Origin: Eucommia ulmoides | Taxonomy: Eukaryota; Streptophyta; Magnoliopsida; Garryales; Eucommiaceae | Length of the DNA stretch: 64,000 nt | Direction: 5' to 3' | Assembly: GCA_016647705.1 (NCBI GenBank) | Contig: CM028328.1 | Span: 4,675,311-4,739,310, forward strand | Shown: piece after piece, positions 46,314 through 59,442 of the stretch | How positions within the stretch are numbered: position 1 is the first letter of the stretch | Layout: each line of letters starts with the position of its first letter | The notes under the pieces: model-generated | What the model saw: the letters and a program-made list of their open reading frames with translations, nothing else | The model's database searches: none | What the model was told of the DNA's origin: nothing | Translations under genes and position numbers: made by a program

Positions 46314-47400
46314 AGTTCCCCATATAAAGCTTATCCTTAGATTCCAACGACTGATAAACGGTGAACATCTTCTTATTTAAGCATATGTGACAGGTAGCAC
46401 TAGTATCCACATACCATTCTCCGGGATTATCAACGAGATTAACTTCAGAGACAACCGCTGACAAATTCATCTCGGAAACCTCATCAGTAAGGTGTTTTAC
46501 TTCAATCACATGAGCCTGATTTTTAGGCTTATTTCCCTTTAGTACAACTCTCTTGCGACAATCTTGAGCACGATGTCCCATATCGCCACAAGTATAACAG
46601 TTGCCCTTGAATTTTTTGTTTGCAACTCCTTTGTTCGAGCTTGATTCAATTTGCTTCCTTTTCTTATGAGTTTCTATAACATAGGCTTTTGACATCATAG
46701 AATTACAACCCTCCCATTTAGAAGAGATCTGATGTTCTTCTTCGATTCTCAATTTAAGAACCAGGTCTTCAAGAGTCATCTCCTTTCGTTTATGTTTGAG
46801 ATAATTCTCGAAGTCACCCCATGATAATGACAACTTCTCAATCATAGTTGCCACTTGAAAAGACTCACTAAGAGTCATTTCGTTAGCATGAATGTCATGC
46901 AAAAAGACTTGAAGCTCTTCAGTCTGATTGATGACTATATTGGAGCTCATCAGTTTTGTACTTCTTATCCAGGGCCTACTACAGTTCTTTTACCGTCGTG
47001 ACTGAGCAATATACATTGTAGACTGTATTACTCAGTCCATTCAGGATATAGTTTTTGCATAGGAAATCAGAATGATTACATACATCAATCGCAACAATTG
47101 CTAAGTGTCAGATGTTCAACCATGGCATAAGCATACTCGTGGAGGAATCTTGTCCATGTGGAGTCGACACATGATACGCAATAGGCGCAGGCATAGCAGG
47201 TAGTGCAACACCTTGATTTGTAGTTGTAGCAGTGGTAATAATAACATCATTTGAAGGCATATTCCTTGTAAGAAAAACATAAACAAAGAATATAAGAAAT
47301 TTTGTTACTGGAATATTTTTAAACAAAAAAACCAGAATTGGATAAAATAATTCAAGAAATCTGTTTTAAGATTGTTGATAAAATATGGTCAAAAATTAAT
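46314..47400 (-). mobile_element. Copia-type gag region, array copy 1 (fossil)
   Basis: Minus-strand translation shows a gag (UBN2-type) segment around TEELQVFLHDIHANEMTLSE and FENYLKHKRKEMTLEDLVLK, a zinc knuckle CYTCGDMGHRAQDC, and the first residues of a protease-like region (WYVDTSATCHIC). These are Ty1/copia parts. An N-terminal piece lies at 47108-47326. Polymerase domains are absent. The left edge abuts the solo LTR at 44533-46308. Treated as a broken, non-autonomous element. Confidence 0.88.
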
Positions 47401-47967
47401 TAAATAATTAAACAAATAATGATTTAATTAATTATTAATTGGAGAATAAAAATAAAGAAGAAACAACTCTGATTTATTTGTTATAGAAATATTCCAGATG
47501 ACATTATAAGAAAGGATATTATAATCCAGAATGGAAAAAACAGAAAGAAAAATAATTGATGTATAATAACTAAATAAACAAAAATAGAATACTTACTGTG
47601 TAATAACAAGAAATAAAAGTACCAAAAGAGAATATCGAAGCAATCGTTTGATGATTTGTCCTTAAAGCAGATTTTGCCCCTGCTAGATGCTTACGGTAAA
47701 ATGAGCATCTGCTTCCCAAGATACAGCGATTAGATTTCTATTGGTACCAGCACTAGAAATCAGAAGCCGAATGAATAAGAGAACTGCATAACTCTCTCCA
47801 GAACTCTCTAAACAACAAGAATAATAGAAGAAGAAAGTTTTTGTCGAAAAAAAAAGAATAATATGCAACTTATGGATGCCTAATGCTCAGAATAAATGCC
47901 ATTTCATTGGGAGCAAAAACCAACCCGAAGAAGTCTGAAACTTTATGGCATTCAATGGACAGTCCAA

Positions 47968-50900
47968 TGGTAGTAAATTAATTGTCGCTACAATACTGTA
48001 AGTGTACGAGTTAAATTTTAATAATATAAGAAGAGTAGGGTTGTCGTATCCACAGGGATTGGTTTAGATCGTCGCTAAGTACCGCGATTATCGTAACTTA
48101 ACTTTATTTGGACGATCAAATTTTGGGTTTATAAAACTAAAATAACTAAAACAAATATAAATACAAAAGTAAAATAAAATATGGACTTCCTATGCACAAT
48201 TGTTCTAGAGGGTTTTGATCATACTTTGCTAAACGATGCTAATCTACTTCAAATTTGTCAATTGAATTCATGTCCAATCATTAACCTTGGGTGTCTAAAT
48301 TAACCTCACTTCCACCTCTCAAATGCCAAGTGAGATAATATGTATAATTAGTTGAGTTATTATCTCTATTTAATTCAACTAATTTTTCAAACTTTAAGCC
48401 TCACCCATTAAAGGGTTACCTAAATTATATTAGCCTATCGCACTCAATATAATAGGGGTTGTATTTTTTCAGTCTTAATATGTAAGATTATCACCTCTCG
48501 AATGCCTAATCTTACACATCTATGATATTTAATTTACCTCTTGCATATATTAGCAATTACCCATAAAGAAATACAAATGATCAAAACGTGAAATCCAATT
48601 AACAACTTAAAATCTCAAAGCATAATTCATACAAAATTATTCAAAACCCTCTAGATAGAAACTTTAACACAATATAGCGGAATCCATAACTAATATTATT
48701 AAAAATTTCATAAATGTAAGCATGTGTTCAATATAATATCCCAAATACAAAATTCAAGTAATATTATGGAGAAGAGAAGAAATCCAAATCTATATTGTGA
48801 AAAAATTTCTAATTCAATCTTCAATCTCGCGTCTTCTCCGTGTTCCCGTTCTTGCTCTCTCTTGATCTCTCTTCCTCTTCCTTGTCCAAATGAGCTGAAA
48901 TGCCCTTAAGGGGTGGTAAAACCCGTAGGTTGGCGCTGCAGCGCCATTTTCGTTAGGGTTTTTAAAAAATGGAATAAAACGCCTGCACTGCAGCGCCACT
49001 TTGTTGGCGCTACAACGTGAATTCGAGCTACAGTGCGGGTCTTTCCTGCTGCAGCGTGAGGGTTTTGAAAAATGGTTGTAACGTTCTCGTCTAAATTTTA
49101 ATTTAGGTGATTCAAAAGACTATAGAAATATAAGATATAAATCTACAATTTTCATGTATTAAGTTTTTGCAAAATAGGATTAAATCATTGTCAAAATCGA
49201 TCTTAAAGTTACAGCATCTGCATATATTTTTTACATTTTCTCCCGTTTATTTGTAAACCTACAAAATAACATAAAAACACATTAAACTAACAAAAATGCT
49301 TGAAAACACATAAATATTTGAATCTAAAAGTACTTAATTTGTTGGTAAATAACTCACTCATCAAATACCCCTAAACTCAAGCGTTTGCTTGTCCTCAATT
49401 AAAAAGAAAAGAAAATAGAAGAAAACACAAATCAAGAACAAAAACGCTAACGATAAAATTGTGATTCATGTATCAAATCAACAACCGTGTAAAAATCTCC
49501 GACGGCACAAAATGATCTAAGCTCAAAGAAAATGCACACATTAAGATTATCTAGATTTTCAACTTTAAGTATCAATTTCAATCTACTCATGACTCTAGAT
49601 GTGTCAGTACGGGCACAATCACTCTCACCCAACTAAACGAGCCTCGAATATATTTATGTACTAAGAAGACAATGAACACTCTTTAGATAGTGAATACAAG
49701 AACAACCATAAGCCTATTTTCGTGTCACTCTTCACTAATTGTGTAGATATATATGACATTGGAGATCAAAATGACTTTGCGAGTAGTAATGTATGGGTAG
49801 AGTAAAAGGTAGATAAGAATGTCATTTTTAGGCTCGAATCACACTAGGCATGTAAAACAACTCATGGATCTTACACAATTTCCAAAAAAAAATTCATCGA
49901 CTCCCCTTTTTGTCACATGTATTCTTTTCATCGATTCCACAACGTATTATTCACAAAACAAACAAAAACACACGTTTTTTTTTTTTCAAAACAGGTGAGA
50001 ACCACACCCCAAACTCAAAATCAATATTGTCCTCAATGTTGCAGGAAAATACAAGGTATGAATACTCACCACTACACTACAACAAATAATTTTTTATTTT
50101 TTTTACAACATAAACAACTCAAATGCAAAAAGAAACACACCCCCAATCAACAAATAACTTTCCAAACATAGTCCATGCTAGTCCTTATGCTTAATGATCC
50201 ATGCAATAATACCAATTAGTGATGGGTTTAGGAAGTGGGGTGGATACACAAATGTAGGTAATGAAAGAATTAAACAATAAGGCTCAACGGGGGTAACGAG
50301 GGGTAAATAATTTTTCAAGGTTAGTTTTAAAGGTCCAAACATTCCAAAGAATGCCTAAATCATCTCTCCAATAACACATAACCTAGTATTTCGCCTCAAG
50401 TTTCACTCAAATAGGTTCTAGTATTCACGAGATGTCAAAGCCTACCTAGAACACATAAATGTTTTCCAAGTACTCAAAAGGCCAATTGATCGTGATTCAT
50501 GATGCTCAAGTGTAATGAGTCAAGAGTGAATTTCAATCAATACGAGTCAAGCACACATAAATCTCAATGACATGCATTTCAAAGCACCTAAAAGAACGTC
50601 AAGTGTCTATACTCATAATCGATTTTAAGTCATTTCATCCCAATAAAACTCACAATTTATTCAAACAAACTAACAAAAAGGAAAAACAGACTAAAAACAC
50701 GACAAAAAAACCCACAAGATATAGAACAAAAATCACACTCATAATCATTTCCTAACCCAATACACATACGCCAACATGTGTCTCACCTCCAAACTCAAAG
50801 TCAAACATATATTCAAATTAAACACAAATGAATAAGACACGTACTTGGGAGGCGAGACAATCTCGCCTCCGAGTGTGGTCGGCGGTAATGCTCTGGGCAA

Positions 50901-52381
50901 GATGACCGGTGTGGGGCCTTCTTCTATAGCGTGTATCCTTAGGCTCCATTATTTAAAAACTTAGGTTTCCTCCCAAGAAGCGTTTGGTTTAATATCTTTT
51001 GCTTAACAACAGAGAATGGCTTGTCAAAGAACAACTTTCGACCATAATATGTGTCATATAACACAACATATGGGATTATAAAAATAAAACTAAAACAACT
51101 AAAATAAATATAAATACAAAAACAAACTAAAATATGGATATTCTATGCACAAATGTTCTAGGGGGGTTTGACATCAATTTGCTAAACTATACTTTTCCTC
51201 TAGCTTGTTAATTGACTTCATGCTCAATCATTAACCGTGGGTGTCTAAATTAACCTCACTTCCACCTCTCGAATGTCAAGTGAGATAATTTGTATAATTA
51301 TTCGAATTAATATCTCCATTCAACTCAAACAATTATTTAATCTTTAAGCCTTACCCATTAAATGGCTACCTAAATTATATTAGCCTCTCGCACTCAATAT
51401 AATAAATGTTGTATTTTTCGGATCTCAATATGCAGGATTATTACCTCTCGAATGTCTAATCTTATACATCTATGATATCTAATTTACCTCTCACATAAAA
51501 TAGAAAATACGCATAAAGAAATACAATTGATCGAGATATGAAATCTAATTAACAATAACTTAAAGTCTCAAGGCATAATTCATACAAAGCTATTCAAAAC
51601 CCCATAGATATAAACGATTAACTCAATATAGACAAATCCATAACCAATGTTTGCAATAACTTCATAAATGTAAACATATTTGATACAATATTACAAATAC
51701 AAAATTTAAAACAAAAAATTAAGTAGAAAAAATAAATCAAATCTGTTTTGTAGAGAAGTTTTGCTTCGGATCTTCAATCTTGTTCCTTCTACTTGTCTCG
51801 TGCTCGCTCCCCTTTAATTCCTCTCCTCTTCCTCCCTTCCAAATGAGCCAAAATGGCCTTAATAAGTGTTCAGATCCGTAGGTTGGCGTTGTAGCCCCGT
51901 CGAATTGGCGTTGCAGCGCCGTTTCATTGCCAAGGCTTCATTTTAGGGCAGAACGCTCATGTTGCAGCGCAAAACGATTCGCGAAAGGCACTGTAGAATT
52001 TGGGCAGTGAAACTGCGCTGCAGCGCCAATTTGCGCTGACTCGCATTGCAGCACGGGTCTTTCCCGCTGCAACGCGAGATTTTTGAAAATTGGCCAAAAT
52101 TTATTCGTCTCAACTCCGATTGAGATGATTTAAAAGACTATGGAAAGCTAAGACCGAGATATATAATTTTCATGTTTTGAGATTTATCAAAATCAGATTG
52201 AATTATAGTCAAAATTGATTTTAAAGTTATATCACTTGTACATATTTTTCACATTTTCTCCCATTTATTTATATACCTACAAAACAACACTAAAATATAT
52301 TAAACTAATAAAAATGCTTGAAAACATACAAATATTTGAAATCAAAAGTATTTAATTTGTTGGTAAATAAATCACTCATCA
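47968..52381. mobile_element. LTR element with both LTRs, family S2-related, about 4.4 kb, inserted in the array's middle LTR
   Basis: Direct repeats at about 47968-49363 and 51060-52381 share many phrases (ATTAACCTTGGGTGTCTAAA-like, CCTCACTTCCACCTCTC, AATTTGTTGGTAAATAA) and both end CTCATCA. Between them, 49364-51060 has no recognisable coding domains. The other array copies (33695 and 55620) show the empty site. The two LTRs are clearly diverged, so the insertion is old. No convincing target duplication was found. Each LTR has a GC-rich block of CTGCAGCGCC-type palindromes. Non-autonomous or gutted. Confidence 0.75.
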
Positions 52382-53699
52382 TACAGTAATTTTCAGGTAA
52401 TTAAACACTTGAAAAGTCTTCAAGTTTTTGTAATTTTCAACAGTTACACACCTGAACAAACAACATTTAGGTTTATAACTTCTCTCAAGTTATAAAACCT
52501 ACAATCTGTATTTTAGACTGTGTTTCGCTTGAAATTTTTTCGAATTTAATACAAAACATACGAAGTCCACGCCTAGCAAGAGGCCCAAAACCCAAGACCC
52601 AGAAATCTTTCAAAAATGAAACCAAAATAAAAATTAAAAAACTTTCTTAAATTATTTCAAAAATTTTCTCCACTTCCTTGCTCTCTTCTCTCTTTCTCTT
52701 TCTCATCTCCTCCATCTCTCTATGAATTGCCTCCTAATGCTATTTATAGGGATAGAAGAGCATCTCTCGTTTCCTTTGTGCACAATGGCTTGTATTCTTC
52801 TTTTTTAGTTTTCGACTCAAATCCCACCATTACAAATCATTATCTCATTCCATTTTCTATTTATCCACAAGTATGGTGAGCATTACATTTATTTTTATTG
52901 CGGCTGTTGCCCCATTCATTTTTTTTTAATTTATTTCTTTTTTGTTTTTTTAACATTACATTTTGACCCGAGATTTTCTTTGATTTTTTTGAACCTTAAT
53001 TGGAGCTCCGATTCGAGTTTTTGCAAAATTAACCAAGATTAAAGATTCAATGAAAATTTGAATCAAAATTGATCCCTTTTGAGCGCAGATTCAATTTTTT
53101 TTCAAAATTCTAAGTAAGCCCCTTAAACTTTTCAATTTGACAAATTGTCTCAATTGGTTTACTTGGAGGCCGATTAGGATCGTGAAACTTTTATTTAACT
53201 CGTTTGAAAATTAAATTTCCAAAAGATTGATTTTCAGTTTTGGGTTTCAACACCAATTTTTTGAATTTTTAGTTTAGTTCCCAAAACTTTCAAAAGGCAT
53301 AACTTTTGTTCCAAATCCTTAATTAGAGAATCTTTTGGCTTGATTAGATTTTTGAAATATTAATTTAAACATGAGAGATTTAATTTATTATTTCAAATTT
53401 CTAATTTAGCCCATGATATTTCTAATTGCAAAATTCAAGCTTAAATCAATTCTTGAAACCTTCGAATCAGGACTCTCCATGAACAAATTGACTTGGCAAA
53501 ATTATTAGTTTTTAGTTTGTTTTTTTTAACTTTTTTTATTATTATTTTATTATTTTAAGAAAGAAATGTCGTGCATTAGCGGGACAAAATGCGGTGTCTA
53601 CATCACACATCCAAAAACTTAATCATATACGCAGAAGAAGTACTGACTTTATTATTATTGTTATTATTTAAGATTACAGTCATAACATTGAGCTTGAAA

Positions 53700-55003
53700 A
53701 GACATTCATCCATATAGTCTTTTCCCACATACATACCATTCTTAATAAGTACAAACTTATCAGACTCAACACTAGCCTGAATCCCTTCTTACTCAGTAAC
53801 AATTCAGAAACCAGATTCTTATGGATATTTGGTATATACAGCACATTATCTGAGTAAGTTTCTTACTAGAGATCATCTTCCGCACGACCTTTCTCTATCC
53901 TTTAACCTTGGAAGTTGAAGAGTTACTCATATAGAGCTTATCTCTAGATTCTAACAGCTGATAAACAGTAAACATTTTCTTATTTAAGCATATGTAGTAT
54001 CCACATACCATTCTCTTGGATTGTCAACGAGATTAACTTTAGATATAATCGCTAATAAATTCATCTCGAAAACCTCATTAGTAAGATGTTCCACTTCAGT
54101 CACATGAGCCTAATTTTTAGGCTTATTTTCATTCGGTACAACTCTCTTGCGACAATCTTAAGCACGATATCCCATATCGCCACAAAATATAACAATTGCC
54201 CCTGAACTTTTTGTTTACAACTCCTTTGTTCGAGCTTGATTCAGTTTGCTTCCTCTTTTTATGAGTTTATATGACATGGGCTTTTGACATCATAGAATTA
54301 CGACCCTCACGTTTAGAAGAGATCCGATGTTCTTCTTTGATTCTCAATTTAGGAATCAGGTCTTCAAGAGTCATCTCCTTTCGTTTATGTTTGAGATAAT
54401 TCTCGAAGCCACCCCATGATAATGGTAACTTCTCAATCACAGCTGCCACTTGAAATAACTCACTAAGAATCATTTCTTCAGCATGAATGTCATGCAAAAG
54501 GACTTGGAGCTCTTCAGTCTGATTGATGACTGCCCTGGAGCTCTTCAATTTTGTACTTATTATCTAGAGACTGCCACAGTTCTTTTAACGTCGTGACCGA
54601 GCAATATATATTGTAGACTGTATTACTCAGTCCATTCAGGATATAGTTTTTGCATAGAAAATCAGAATGATTACATGCATCAACCGCAACAATTGCTGAG
54701 TGTCAGATGTTCAACCATGGCATAAGCATCCTCGCGGAGGAATCTTGTTAAGTTCAATGTTGTGAGGTAGAACAACATCGTCTGTTGTCATCTCTTGAAG
54801 AAGATGCCATCAAACTTCTCCATCTTTTCTCCATGTGAAGTCGGCACATGATGTGTAATAGGCACAAACATAGCAGGTGGTGCAATACCTTGATTTGTAG
54901 TTGTAGCAGCAGTAACAACAATATCATTTGAAAGCATATTTCTTGTAAGAAAAACACAAACAAAGAATATAAGAAATTTTGTTATTGGAATATTTTTAAA
55001 CAA
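53700..55003 (-). mobile_element. Copia-type gag region, array copy 2 (fossil)
   Basis: Parallel to array copy 1 over its whole length: TEELQVLLHDIHAEEMILSE, FENYLKHKRKEMTLEDLIPK, and the N-terminal piece at 54754-55003. It is more degraded than copy 1 in the zinc-knuckle part. Broken; not a host gene. Confidence 0.85.
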
Positions 55004-55169
55004 AAAACCAGAATTGTATAAAATAATTCAAGAAATCTGCTTTAAGATTATTGATAAAATATGGTCGGAAATTAATTAAATAATTAAACAAATAATGATT
55101 TAATAAATTATTAATTAGAGAATAAAAATAAAGAAGAAACAACTCTGATTTATTTGTTACAGAAACACT

Positions 55170-56240
55170 CCAGGTGACATTACAAGAAATGATATTATAA
55201 TCCAGAATGGAAAAAACAAAAAGAATAATAGTTGATGTATAATAACTAAATAAACAAAAACATAATACTTATTATGTAATAACAAGAAACAAAAGTACCA
55301 GAAGAGAAGATCGAAGCAGTCGTTTGATGATTTGTCCTAAAAGCATATTTCGCCTCTACTAGATGCTTACGATTGAATAAGCATCGCCTTCCCAAGATAC
55401 AACGATTAGATTTCTATTGGTACCAGCACTAGAAACCAAAAGCTGGACGAACATAAAAGTGTAGAACTCTCTCAAGAACTCTCTAAAAAACAAGAACAAT
55501 AGAAGAAGAAAATTTCAGCTCTAAACAAGAATGATATGTAACTTATGAATGTCTAATGTTGAGATTGCATGCCCTTTTATAGGGAGCAAAAACCAACAAA
55601 TTTGAAACTTTAAGTCATTTAATGGACATCACAGTAACTTTCAGGCTGTAACACACCTGAAGAGTCTGCAGGTTTTTGTAACTCTGAGCAGTCATACACC
55701 TGAATAGACAATCTTAAGGTTTTATACTGTGTTAGACTTGGAATTTTTTCGAATTTAGTAAAAAATATACCAAGTCCAAGCCCCGAATTCCACAAGATAA
55801 ACAAGGCTCAGGGCCTTAGGCCCAGGACCTGGAGTCGAGCCCGAGCCCGAGCCCGAGCCCGGCTAAGCCGAGCGGTTAGCGGCTGCGCTCACACGTGTGG
55901 CTTAATTTATTTTATAATATTTAGCCTAATTTATGTCCGTATCTTTCAATGCCCTAGGGGATTGCCTACAAGAGGTATTTTGAGTCTTAATAAATGACTT
56001 TTCATCTTCTTAAGTTATCGATGTGGGATAACCTACACAACACGTCAAATCAATGTCTTCCAGGAAATACTTTAAAGAACAATTTTAATTCACTTCTTAA
56101 ATAATTTTACACAAATAAATATATCATATTCATCATCTCACTAAGAAGAACACATTAGTATATTTATATGTCCCAAATTATTATTGGGTCTCACAAATAA
56201 TTGGGTCACAAAATACTTAAAACATTTATTTAATACAACA
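55170..56240 (-). mobile_element. Right-hand LTR of the copia-type array
   Basis: It matches the leading LTRs over 55190-55760, then has a GC-rich part with four (GAGCCC) units (55838-55862), then TTTATGTCCGTATCTTTCAA and ATTATTATTGGGTCTCACAA to the terminal TACAACA. The last 420 bp recur at 61453-61855. Confidence 0.72.
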
Positions 56241-56749
56241 ATTTTTTGTGTGAGATATTTTGGTATATGTTGTTAGTTTGTTAAAGATATTATTTGATAT
56301 TAGATTATAAGGATTTAAAATATTATTTGATCTCAACCATTAAATTTAAAGTTTGATACAATGGTTCAAAATGTTCAAAATATATCCCGATTTATAAAAT
56401 AAACTAGCATATAACTCGTATCTAATGACTTATATTTTAATTTATTACATTAATTTTGAATGTTATATATTTAGTTCAAATAGATTGATTATGAAAAAAA
56501 ATAAAAAATTTGAGCATTTGTTATTTAAGTTCTCAACAAATTATAAATTAATGATTTAAATTTTCTCTAACCATCATGGTAAAAAATATAACAAATATAA
56601 AATATGTACTTGTATAATTTGTTGGAAGTTTCATGATCTAAATCAACAGTTGTTTATTTGTTGAGATAGTTTGTTAGAATTCAATGATTACTCTTGGATC
56701 TATATAAATTGCTGACAATGTCTCCTGAAACCTTTTAATTTTATCCCTT
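56241..56749. other. AT-rich gap
   Basis: Between the nest and the next MITE. I see no gene, element ends or structure worth naming. Confidence 0.6.
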
Positions 56750-56758
56750 AAATATCTA

Positions 56759-57047
56759 GGGCAAAATACTTTTTAAACCTTCTAACTATTGACACGTTTC
56801 TATGTAGGCTTCTTAAATTTATTTGTTTCAGTTTAAACCGTCTAAGTATGAAGATGGTTTTAAAAGGTAATTTTGTTAGATTTTTCATCAAAACTAGCAG
56901 AATTATGGGGCAAACTAACAGAAAATATAACATAATAACCTTTTAAAATCACATTCATACTTAGAGGGTTTAAACTGAAATAAATAAATTTAAGAAGACT
57001 GCATAAAAATATGTCAATAGTTAGAGGATTTAAAAGGTATTTTTCCC
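56759..57047. mobile_element. Fold-back Mutator-type MITE, 289 bp, exact 9-bp duplication
   Basis: Starts GGGCAAAATACTTTTTAAAC and ends AAAAGGTATTTTTCCC. The inverted repeat runs about 110 bp per arm (AACTATTGACA; TTCTTAAATTTATTT; GTTTAAACC), leaving a small loop. Flanked by aaatatcta on both sides (56750-56758 and 57048-57056), a perfect 9-bp duplication. Confidence 0.95.
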
Positions 57048-57855
57048 AAATATCTAATCCAATGGTAAAAAATGTCTTAAATATAAAATATATCCTGATT
57101 TATAGAATAGATAATTTTATTAATTAATATTTATGGATGATGGAATTAAGTAAGTTGTGCTTCATAATTCAAGTAGTAGAGTAATGATCTTAGACCAAAG
57201 AACATTTTGTTGTGATAATTTTTAATAGGCACCCATAATTATATATTTCCATGCATCCAAACACTATCCTAAACAAAAAGTATACTCTAGGCAAAAAAAA
57301 AAACAAAATTGAACGCATAAACCAAACTCATAGTTAAAACGGTAAAATAATACTGATAAAGCCCAAAAGTGGTTTACCAGACACATCATTCTGTGATCCA
57401 AAATATTGAACATCTCCTAACTTGACTCTTACTCCCTCAGCTTAGGTTCTTACAAAACAATGGTCCGTGGGTGAGCCTGTTGGCGTTGCACCTCTAGTGT
57501 AAGAATCAGTCTAAGATTTCTCAGTAGAATTTAGTAGAGTACTGGCTAGGAAAAAGTCTGCGTACATGGTTAGACTACCATTCTCACTCTCAAAATATTG
57601 GGATTAATGCAAAGAAATACGTTTGGTAAACATGCTTGTTTCTAAAATTTTGGGAGTAATTTGAGAGTAGTTCCTAGATTTCTTAAGAATCTAAAAAACA
57701 AAAAACAAATGTTGATTCCTATTCACTCCCACAAAACTATTCCCACCATCTCCCCGTCGACCACCATACATTTAAAAGGGAAAAAAAAACAAGGTTTACA
57801 ACCAAACGTGATTTTTGTTTCTATTCTCATAAATTAAAAGAAATAATTTTAGGAC

Positions 57856-59432
57856 TGTAGGCCCAGTGAACTACCCAAAAGAAGGGTGGATTGGGTAGTA
57901 ATAAAAATTTAAACAAATTTAAATATTTAAACACTTAATTAATCAAATAATCGATTTTATCCGAAATCAATTATTATCTTGTTACGCAGCGGATAAGTGT
58001 TTAAACTACATGCACAACCAAACAAAATGTAAATAATGCAGAACACAAAGATATATCTGGTTCACCAAGCTACTCTTGGCCAATCCAGTCTCCCAAACTC
58101 CACAAAGATTCGCACTCACTAAAACCCGGATTCCTTTAAAGGTAGGAACCAAACCCTCATAATGATTATTTTCACAAGCTCAGAATCAACTTTTACAATT
58201 CCCTTTTCACGGGCTAAGGAAGAACCCTATTTTTTTCAGGCTTAAGACTAACCTAATTATATTATAGGAAGAATCACAACCTAATTCTTTTACCAGTCTA
58301 AAAATTAAACCTCACAATCACTCCAAGTATCATTTTCACTGGTAAGGATAGAACCATTATAATTTACTCACAAGTAATTCTAATCAAGAAGAATCAAACC
58401 TAATTCTTTTCAAGGGAAAAGAATAACTAAACATTTTTATCCACTAGGTAAATATCAAACCTCAATATTTTTTGAGGAAAATATTGAAATCCAACTACCC
58501 TGACTAGATATCCCCAATAGTATTTAATTCGCACAAACTTACCAATTACAAGAAATTAATGAGTTTCTTCCCACTCGGAGCTTCTACCACCTCAAATCAA
58601 TTAAACTCAATTAATATCCCGAAATTACTAGTGATTGAAATTAAGTGACCAATCATAGGTCATCAGTCGATCGATCGATTCAGGTTACACGCCAAACTAT
58701 TTCTCAAACAACGATCGGTTGACTGATCCTTCAAGGGTCAGTTGACCATTCAATTCAGGATGCGTTTCTAGGTCATTTTTAAGCCCTGGTCGGTCGATCG
58801 ATCTCCTACTTTCGTTTGATTAATCGATATAGAGAGTTTCACTTCAGTCCATCGATTAACCGATCTCTCCCGATCAGTTGACCAATCGATTCAGTGACTC
58901 CTCATTTTTCTAGCCTTCTCCAATTGGTTGACCGATCCTTTGATATTCGATTAATCGATCCATGTTGGAACACCCACTTCTCAAATTAAATCAACTCGAA
59001 ACTTCGATGTTTTAATCATGTTAACCGATTTCGTTTCTCGATTAACTCAATTGACACTAATATTCATTTTTAAACACTAATCTTTCTTAGGTCAATTTTT
59101 ATTTTTAATATCACATTGGAGGAAATAATTGAACACTAATTAGGACCTTAATTACATCAAATTAAACACACATAAATATAACTCATTAATTTGTGTCGTG
59201 TGTGTGATCCTAATCGGGATACATTAAGAATAAAAGAGGTTTGAGTTGTTTTCACCTAATTTCTTTAGAATCTTCAACACTCTTCATCTCTTTAATGTCC
59301 AACTCTATATCTTCAATAATTACTTCATGATTTGATCTTGAATGTAACTCTTAAACTGAAACATTCAATAAATATATTAGTTCCGCCAAAAATATTAACG
59401 CTTAATTGTTCATCAAAACATCGGGATCAACA
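57856..59432. mobile_element. Solo LTR, family S4, 1577 bp, exact 5-bp duplication
   Basis: Starts TGTAGGCCCAGTG and ends CGGGATCAACA, flanked by aggac on both sides. Between 58660 and 58970 it carries repeated GATCGGTTGACTGATC- and GATTAATCGATC-type words. Reiterated GACTG-like words of this kind are known to me from SIRE/Maximus copia LTRs, so a copia origin is possible. No coding sequence. Confidence 0.85.
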
Positions 59433-59442
59433 AGGACAATGG

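Larger units (their letters stand above)
32755..56240 (-). mobile_element. Nested LTR-retrotransposon cluster on a tandem copia-type array
   Basis: The base is a Ty1/copia-type element read on the minus strand. Its pieces recur in the order LTR (32755-36595, interrupted), gag region (44344-47400, interrupted), LTR (about 47470 to 53700, interrupted), gag region (53700-55003), LTR (about 55170-56240). This is the pattern left by unequal recombination: three LTRs and two interiors. Homology between copies defines the inserts, listed separately. The right end reads ATTTAATACAACA on the plus strand, so the LTR starts TGTTGTATTAAAT. The left end is approximate. The polymerase region is absent between gag and LTR, so the element was non-autonomous. 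It is broken in many places and old. Confidence 0.75.

Noticed and set aside
47963-52387. acagt as target duplication of the 47968-52381 element
   Set aside because: It would exclude the TG...CA ends shared with the related solo LTR at 34757; the match may come from the duplicated array sequence.
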